From CAYWXV01 sp964462535 (lineage in GTDB: Bacteria; Bacteroidota; Ignavibacteria; OLB7): a DNA stretch of 64,000 nt. Numbering within the stretch: position 1 is the first letter of the stretch; each line of letters opens with the position of its first letter. Below are positions 59,195 to 64,000 of this stretch, in pieces. The stretch is taken from positions 1 to 64,000 of the forward strand of contig CAYWXV010000016.1 in the NCBI GenBank assembly GCA_964462535.1, in the 5' to 3' direction. The notes beneath the pieces were generated by a model. That model was not told the origin of the DNA, ran no database searches, and saw only the letters and a list, made by a program, of their open reading frames with translations. The position numbers were made by a program, and so were the translations under genes.

Positions 59195-60610
59195 ATGAAC
59201 CGATTTCGACATACTTCGCTTCTCGTTCTCCTGATCCTTTCCGCAGTCGTTGCGCTGCCGGGATGCTTCAGCATCACTCGCATCGAGAGCGATCTTTACA
59301 CGATCACCGAACGGGACACGACGATCCGTGAGGATGTGAAGAACGTACCCGGCGAGCGTGACAACGGGACGATATACCCATCACCCAGGACGATCGACAT
59401 CAATCGCCGCTACGTGCAGCGCGATTCCGTCGTCAACCGGTTCTACCCAAACTTCCTCCGCGCTGGCGGGATTGAGGTTGCAGGGTTCATTTCCCCCGGC
59501 ACGTCGACCGAGGGGCGCGGCAACGGACTGTTCGGTCTCTATCAGCTCTTTTCTCTGAAGTCCCCGGACAGTACGAAGCTGATGGGGGCGAATATGTACA
59601 GGCTGATGCCGTACGAGGTCTACCTTCCTCTGTTCGACGACGACAACTGGACGTTGGGTACCGCCGCATACGAGCTCTTCACGTACCAGAAGGACTCAAG
59701 CTCGAGTCTGGATGCGGGTGAAAGTTTGAGCGGGTTGTTCCCCATTTACATCCGCAGAAGATTCTTCCTGCGGGACGTCCCGCCATTCGTGATGATCGTC
59801 CCATTCATCGGCGTCGGCTACGTCCCTTCGACGTATGTCAACCTCGGCGCGACGTTCGACGTGGGGTCGTACGGCGGAATGAACATTCGCGCCTATGCTG
59901 GGTACATCACAGGAACCGACTGGCTTTCCGCGCGAGACGACCCTAGAAAGGATTTCTCGCTCGACTTTCCGTATGTCGGTCTCGGGGTCTCCGGGCTCGA
60001 CTTCGTCAACACGGTTCCGGAGCTCTATATCGAATGGAAGGACCACAAGCATTCGGCCATTGAAGTTTCGGCGCTCAATTTCTACCTCGTCTCGTCCAGC
60101 AAGAAGAACCCGACGTCGTTCTTCAATCAGAAGAACGCCGACACTGCATCGCCCTTCCCGACCGGGACGGTGCTGTCGGTCGCCTCGGCCCATTACCCGA
60201 TTCCAATTGCCGACACAAATTTCTTCGTCGGGACATCACTGTTCAATCTGATGGGGCTGGCCAAGGAAGAAGTGGCGTATGGATTCCTTCCAATCCGATT
60301 TGGATATCGGAGAGCGTTGATTGGAGAGGATCTGAACGCGATGATCTTCGGCGAACTGAACTACTTCCCCCAGACAGCCATCCATCTTGGACTGCGAGGT
60401 TCGTTGAAGATCTACAACTGGGTAACATTCAACGCCGTGGCAGGCTATGTCAGCGCTTCGGCGAACGACGATGTTGGTGAGGGGCTTCGAGACTTCCTTG
60501 CCCCCGAGTCGTTTTCCAGCTTCTACTTTGGTGTCGGCTTCGGATTTGGTGATGTCTTTCAATCACTGGAGACAGTCAGGAAGCCGTTCCTTGGTGGTAG
60601 CGGGAAGTAG
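59195..60610 (+). CDS. Outer-membrane barrel-like lipoprotein
   Basis: A 471-residue exported protein with lipobox 'VVALPGC' (Cys24). The mature part has a polar N-terminus and many short amphipathic strands with aromatic belts ('PFVMIVPFIGVGYVPSTYVNLGATFDVGSYGG', 'FFVGTSLFNLMG', 'SFSSFYFGVGFGFGDVF'), as in a beta-barrel or barrel-associated protein. It begins 18 bases after the PorE-like stop, so it is probably in the same operon and part of the same envelope system (inference). No family recognised. Confidence 0.75.
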   Translation: MNRFRHTSLLVLLILSAVVALPGCFSITRIESDLYTITERDTTIREDVKNVPGERDNGTIYPSPRTIDINRRYVQRDSVVNRFYPNFLRAGGIEVAGFISPGTSTEGRGNGLFGLYQLFSLKSPDSTKLMGANMYRLMPYEVYLPLFDDDNWTLGTAAYELFTYQKDSSSSLDAGESLSGLFPIYIRRRFFLRDVPPFVMIVPFIGVGYVPSTYVNLGATFDVGSYGGMNIRAYAGYITGTDWLSARDDPRKDFSLDFPYVGLGVSGLDFVNTVPELYIEWKDHKHSAIEVSALNFYLVSSSKKNPTSFFNQKNADTASPFPTGTVLSVASAHYPIPIADTNFFVGTSLFNLMGLAKEEVAYGFLPIRFGYRRALIGEDLNAMIFGELNYFPQTAIHLGLRGSLKIYNWVTFNAVAGYVSASANDDVGEGLRDFLAPESFSSFYFGVGFGFGDVFQSLETVRKPFLGGSGK

Positions 60611-60651
60611 GCGGGAGCAAGGATGAAGGAGCAAGGATGAAGGATGAAGGA

Positions 60652-60751
60652 NNNNNNNNNNNNNNNNNNNNNNNNNNNNNNNNNNNNNNNNNNNNNNNNN
60701 NNNNNNNNNNNNNNNNNNNNNNNNNNNNNNNNNNNNNNNNNNNNNNNNNNN
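60652..60751. other. Assembly gap (100 Ns) after the barrel-like lipoprotein gene
   Basis: The left flank ends in a simple repeat (AAGGATGAAGGAGCAAGG...GGATGAAGGA), which probably broke the assembly. The right flank (TCGATGGGAACTGG) is unrelated, so the missing length is unknown. Confidence 0.95.
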
Positions 60752-60798
60752 TCGATGGGAACTGGACGAATCCGATAATGTGCTCGTTCACCGAGCAA

Positions 60799-60819
60799 CT
60801 AACGTCCGCTGCGGCGGAC
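60799..60819 (+). repeat. Small palindromic element, related to the motif at 20580
   Basis: CTAACGTCCGC with a nearby GCGGAC forms a 6-bp stem (GTCCGC-TGCG-GCGGAC, 60804-60819) and shares its CTAACGTCC end with the pair at 20580-20648. It is followed by the start of the lipoprotein gene. Confidence 0.4.
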
Positions 60820-60832
60820 ATCTAACAAGCCA

Positions 60833-61384
60833 ATGCGTCTGATTCTACTCATACTCCTTCCGCTTCTCTTTTCCGCCTGCATCAGGGATCGGATAGACAT
60901 CTTCGTTGGCGGGGATTACTACAACGGAAAGATTCTGTCGGATCCATCCACGGTAGAGGTGCGAGGAGCATCGATCCGGTTGAAGCCCGGCGCTCGAATC
61001 GCAATCAAGACGGGATTAACGACCCAGTGGCTGGGACAGTACGAAATGACAATCGTGGATGGGTCGGGTCTGAACGCCTATGTAAGGACGGTGTCCCACA
61101 AGTTCACTGGCGACTCAGGTGTGCGATTCCGATGGGCAACCGACGGTTGCTCGATCCGCTCCAGCACAGGGCGAGAGGTTGCTGTTCCGGTCAACGCGGA
61201 ACTCGATAGACAGATCCTCTCCTTCTACAATGAGGCCGATCTGATGACAATCTCGATTGGATGCACCAAACTGTACGAGGAGAAGTCGAAACTTCCCGCC
61301 ACCGAGTACGTGATCCTCGAGACCCTTCCCAACAGCACCGTCGACATCACGTCGATCGCCTATTTCAACACGGACGTTGAGTAG
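60833..61384 (+). CDS. Small lipoprotein of unknown function
   Basis: A 183-residue protein with signal peptide and lipobox (MRLILLILLPLLFSAC, Cys16). The mature region looks beta-rich ('VEVRGASIRLKPGARIAIKTG', 'QYEMTIVDGSGLNAYVRTV') with three more cysteines in the second half ('ATDGCSIRSS', 'SIGCTKLY') that could form a disulfide. No family recognised. Confidence 0.75.
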   Translation: MRLILLILLPLLFSACIRDRIDIFVGGDYYNGKILSDPSTVEVRGASIRLKPGARIAIKTGLTTQWLGQYEMTIVDGSGLNAYVRTVSHKFTGDSGVRFRWATDGCSIRSSTGREVAVPVNAELDRQILSFYNEADLMTISIGCTKLYEEKSKLPATEYVILETLPNSTVDITSIAYFNTDVE

Positions 61385-61526
61385 GTGTTGGCTGGAGCGA
61401 GTCTGGAGAGTTATCGGTCGACCGTTGGCTGTTGAGGTTCATGGACTCCGAGCGTAACCGCGGCCCTGAGCCAGCGATGTGACCACGGACAACTGCCAAC
61501 AATCAACCCGTTACCACTACGATCCT

Positions 61527-62519
61527 ATGAGCAGCGATACCGAAATGTCAATCCGCCGCGGACCGATGGAGTTCGGAGAGATACTGGGCGGCGCGTTCAA
61601 ACTAACGGGGCGAACATTCGGGAGCGCGGGAGTGGTGACCGTCATCGCCATCCTCCTCTTCTCCGTCGTGATTGCCTACACCACGCAGAATTACCTGAGT
61701 GCGGTCGGAGCCTCGTTCTCCGCTGCGTCAGGAATCAATCCCGAGAAGGACTCCCAGGCCTTTCAGAACGCGATGACACCGATGATCGGTCCGATGATCA
61801 CCTCTGTCGGTGTCCAGTTCCTCTATCTCCTGATCATCGTCTTCACCCAGGTCTTGGTCGCGCTTGCGGGGTGGTATGCAGCACACAACGAGAAGATCGG
61901 CGTGGGTGGTCTGTTCAGTTTGGCGTTCAAACGTTCGTACTGGATGGCCGCCATTCAGACTATCATGCTCGCGATATTCTTCATTGTTGTGATGATGGGC
62001 CTTGCCATAGTCGTGGCCATTCTGGCTCGATTCACCGGTGACGTCGCAACCACTGCCCTGATGCCGCTGTTGTACGTGGCTATCATTTGGTTCCTGGTTA
62101 AGACTGTCACACGCCTGCAGTTGATCGCTATCGAAGATCGTGGACCGTGGCAGGGTTTGATGGCCAGCCTCACGCTGTCGAAAGGGAACTGGTGGAGGAG
62201 TTTTGCCGCCGTGCTGGTCCCCACGGTTGTCATGGGGGCGGTGACCATTCTGTCAAGCATCCTGATGATGGGCGGAAAGGGACTCTTCGATATGCCGATG
62301 GGCATGAATGCAGGGCCGAGCGCCGCTACCGAGAACTATGCGCTCCTTGGAGCAAAGATGAAGGAGATGGCGAACGCGCTGACGTTACCCTTCTTTCTTG
62401 TCAGCGGGTTCATAATGTCGATCTACCTCGTCTACCTCACGCACGTTACCACGCTCCTCTACATCGATCTGAAGGGGCGTCGCGGAGACTTTGACGCTAT
62501 CGAAGAGGTTGACGGTTAG
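61527..62519 (+). CDS. Polytopic membrane protein of unknown function
   Basis: A 330-residue protein with about six membrane segments ('GSAGVVTVIAILLFSVVIAY', 'VQFLYLLIIVFTQVLVALAGW', 'IQTIMLAIFFIVVMMGLAIVVAILA', 'LMPLLYVAIIWFLVKTV', 'FFLVSGFIMSIYLVYL'). The opening 'RGPMEFGEILGGAFKLTGRTFG' and overall layout resemble uncharacterised membrane proteins with a DUF975/glycerophosphodiester-phosphodiesterase-membrane-like fold. Not assigned. ATG 61527. Confidence 0.75.
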   Translation: MSSDTEMSIRRGPMEFGEILGGAFKLTGRTFGSAGVVTVIAILLFSVVIAYTTQNYLSAVGASFSAASGINPEKDSQAFQNAMTPMIGPMITSVGVQFLYLLIIVFTQVLVALAGWYAAHNEKIGVGGLFSLAFKRSYWMAAIQTIMLAIFFIVVMMGLAIVVAILARFTGDVATTALMPLLYVAIIWFLVKTVTRLQLIAIEDRGPWQGLMASLTLSKGNWWRSFAAVLVPTVVMGAVTILSSILMMGGKGLFDMPMGMNAGPSAATENYALLGAKMKEMANALTLPFFLVSGFIMSIYLVYLTHVTTLLYIDLKGRRGDFDAIEEVDG

Positions 62520-62713
62520 AGCTGCGCTGTTGATCCCTCCAATACACCCTGGGCCCATAAACGGTCGACGCCTGGTGAACGACGACAACTAGGAATGTCA
62601 CAGGATGGATGGCATGTCGTCATACGGGAGTTCACTGCAAATACGATGAGCCGTCATGCGTCTCACTCACGACGTACATCGATAGTTCAGAGCTTTTCTT
62701 GAAGGAGCACATG

Positions 62714-63715
62714 ATGAATCCACGCCTGACCCTCATAGCGACGCTTACCGTTCTGACCATTTCGGGAGGCGCGGCACTCGCACAGCACAATTCCACCTTT
62801 CCGTCCGCTGACCGTCCGGAGATCGTACGCCAGCTCGAGTCGGAAATCGGGGGCGCAGCCTTTGACTTCTGGACCCCCCGTCTGAACGACTACAAGAATC
62901 AGATCGATCAGGCGCTAACAACCGACGACCTGGCCGAGCTGAACCGACTCCGTGTTCGGTGGGCGATCATTATCGACGAGGGGATGCGTAACGCCCTCAG
63001 CGTTCGCAATGGTGACACCGCTTCCGTTCGGTTCGACGTCGAATCCATGGGACACATGCAGGAGGTGATGTCGATATACACTGCCGCGAAGAAGCTCTCG
63101 ATGAGATACCGTCCGGACATGGATCGACTCTCCACCGACGTGTTGGATGACATCGTCGTTTTTGCCGGAGATATGGCCGACAGGGCCGATCGATTTGTTG
63201 ACGCCAATCGTGTTGCTTTCGAATCGAATCCGGATGCGAGTGGTATGCTCGAGAGGCGGGGTGATTTGAGCATGGCCGTCGAAAAGCTCCGCTCCGATAA
63301 GGGGCGTCAAGGACTGGCCTCCATCTACGCGTTCGCGATCGAGCCTATCGTCATGCTCTACGATGGTACCGACCTGAAGACGCTCCTCACTGGTGCAATG
63401 CCATCCGGGGTCACCGTAGGTGGCATGGAGATACCGGAAGCATCTGCTCTTCAGCAGAACGTTCCGAACCCGGCATCGACGACAACGTCGATCCACTACA
63501 CGCTCAGCACGCCGAGCGCGGCCACGGCGCTTCAGATCTTCAACAGCAATGGTGAACTTGTTGCCAGCTACGACCTGGGTTCGCGCGACGCAGGCGAATA
63601 CGACGTCGCAGTGGATGTGACGCGATTCCCGTCCGGCTCTTTCGTCTATCGCCTTACCCACTCCACCGCAAAGGGACCGAGAGTGTACTCTAAGGTCATG
63701 CAGGTGGTTCGGTAA
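62714..63715 (+). CDS. Secreted helical protein with T9SS sorting domain
   Basis: A 333-residue exported protein. Signal peptide ~20 residues (ends GAALAQ) from ATG 62714 or ATG 62711; an AAGGAG site 6 bases upstream favours 62714. Residues ~35-230 are mainly helical and charged ('QLESEIGGAAFDFWTPRLNDYKNQIDQALTTDDLAELNRLRVRW' in pattern). The C-terminal ~80 residues ('LQQNVPNPASTTTSIHYTL', 'FPSGSFVYRLTHSTAKG') are a T9SS type A sorting domain. Function unknown. A perfect terminator hairpin follows. Confidence 0.8.
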   Translation: MNPRLTLIATLTVLTISGGAALAQHNSTFPSADRPEIVRQLESEIGGAAFDFWTPRLNDYKNQIDQALTTDDLAELNRLRVRWAIIIDEGMRNALSVRNGDTASVRFDVESMGHMQEVMSIYTAAKKLSMRYRPDMDRLSTDVLDDIVVFAGDMADRADRFVDANRVAFESNPDASGMLERRGDLSMAVEKLRSDKGRQGLASIYAFAIEPIVMLYDGTDLKTLLTGAMPSGVTVGGMEIPEASALQQNVPNPASTTTSIHYTLSTPSAATALQIFNSNGELVASYDLGSRDAGEYDVAVDVTRFPSGSFVYRLTHSTAKGPRVYSKVMQVVR

Positions 63716-63740
63716 CTCCGGGAAACCAGCGAATTGCCGC

Positions 63741-63772
63741 GAAACGCCCCCTCTCGAACGAGGGGGCGTTTC
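63741..63772 (+). terminator. Intrinsic-type terminator after the 62714 gene
   Basis: A perfect 13-bp stem, GAAACGCCCCCTC (63741-63753) and its complement (63760-63772), with a 6-base loop, 25 bases after the stop; the tail is TTTCGTTGG-like. Confidence 0.75.
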
Positions 63773-63961
63773 GTTGGATGCTCTGGACGAAGCGAGCGAC
63801 GCGGGGAATGCTGCGTGCGTCAAATGCAGTCATCCGGATTGCTATCTTCATGAGCCAGATGTGCATGACGTCGAGCGGTCAGCGAAGTACCACTCCGTTT
63901 GCTTGTGACCCGGAATCTGACAACAGTGAACAACCCATATTCAACTCTGATCTTTTCGACC

Positions 63962-64000
63962 ATGCGAACTCTCGTTCTCTCTATACTCATCGCTGCGATC
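63962..64000 (+). CDS. Start of a further exported protein (partial)
   Basis: ATG 63962 begins MRTLVLSILIAAI, the first half of a likely signal peptide, and runs out of the window. The start context (no clear Shine-Dalgarno) matches the neighbouring secreted genes. Confidence 0.5.
   Translation, partial: MRTLVLSILIAAI

Noticed and set aside
60605..60651. GGATGAAGGA repeats as a CRISPR or tandem array
   Set aside because: Units are short, purine-only and without spacers; simple-sequence repeat at an assembly gap.
1..64000. tRNA, rRNA, prophage, insertion sequence or defence system
   Set aside because: No tRNA-like T-loop context, no integrase or transposase, and no recognised defence genes were found. 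RecQ alone is a housekeeping helicase here.

Overview
The window reads as a chromosomal scaffold piece (three 100-N gaps) from an uncultured, moderately GC-rich Gram-negative bacterium of the Bacteroidota/Chlorobiota side, most like the Kapabacteria/Ignavibacteria group. This rests on many secreted proteins with type IX secretion (T9SS, Por) C-terminal sorting domains ending in the usual 'PNP...G.Y..R' pattern, a PorE-like OmpA/beta-propeller lipoprotein, several outer-membrane lipoproteins, an LptF/LptG permease, and gene starts with weak or no Shine-Dalgarno. The phylum is an inference; no rRNA or tRNA gene is present to test it.

Layout. 1-357: two back-to-back copies of a dispersed ~145-bp repeat. 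358-6211: an SRPBCC protein, a TIGR03790-type secreted protein and two tandem paralogous T9SS cargo proteins. 6374-12844: YjbQ, a thioredoxin-like protein, a GT4 glycosyltransferase, a membrane protein paired with a zinc-finger/tyrosine-rich protein, a TPR protein and LptF/G. 12851-20523: the most unusual region, with four tandem members of an unrecognised secreted family (one with a 1-nt frameshift, one with an in-frame TGA), split by a WD40/T9SS protein and a protein with two OmpA-like domains; the genes are tightly spaced or overlapping. 20635-30941: a PQQ-type beta-propeller, membrane proteins, an LTA-synthase-like sulfatase, a TMEM175-like channel, an oxidoreductase and an MgtA-type ATPase.

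31155-43301 is a run of small free-standing enzymes and membrane proteins: T9SS esterase, two DinB proteins, Tag glycosylase, DUF1697, Nudix hydrolase, FAD monooxygenase and three VOC proteins. 43304-52722 is a minus-strand block for glycan and envelope work (MurG-like and GT4 glycosyltransferases, a lipoprotein, a PQQ sugar dehydrogenase, RecQ, an undecaprenyl-phosphate sugar transferase, a Rieske oxygenase cut by a gap, and a dolichol-phosphate-type GT2). 52877-57241 holds TerC, CTP synthase, a 2TM protein and MgtC. 57458-64000 is another envelope block: PorE-like protein, a barrel-like lipoprotein, a small lipoprotein, a membrane protein, a T9SS cargo protein and the start of a further exported protein.

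The themes are cell-surface building and export, with accessory detoxification genes between dispersed repeats. No CRISPR array, prophage, insertion sequence or recognised defence system was seen. The 40196-40295 gap is probably false, because the same 55 bases lie on both sides of it.
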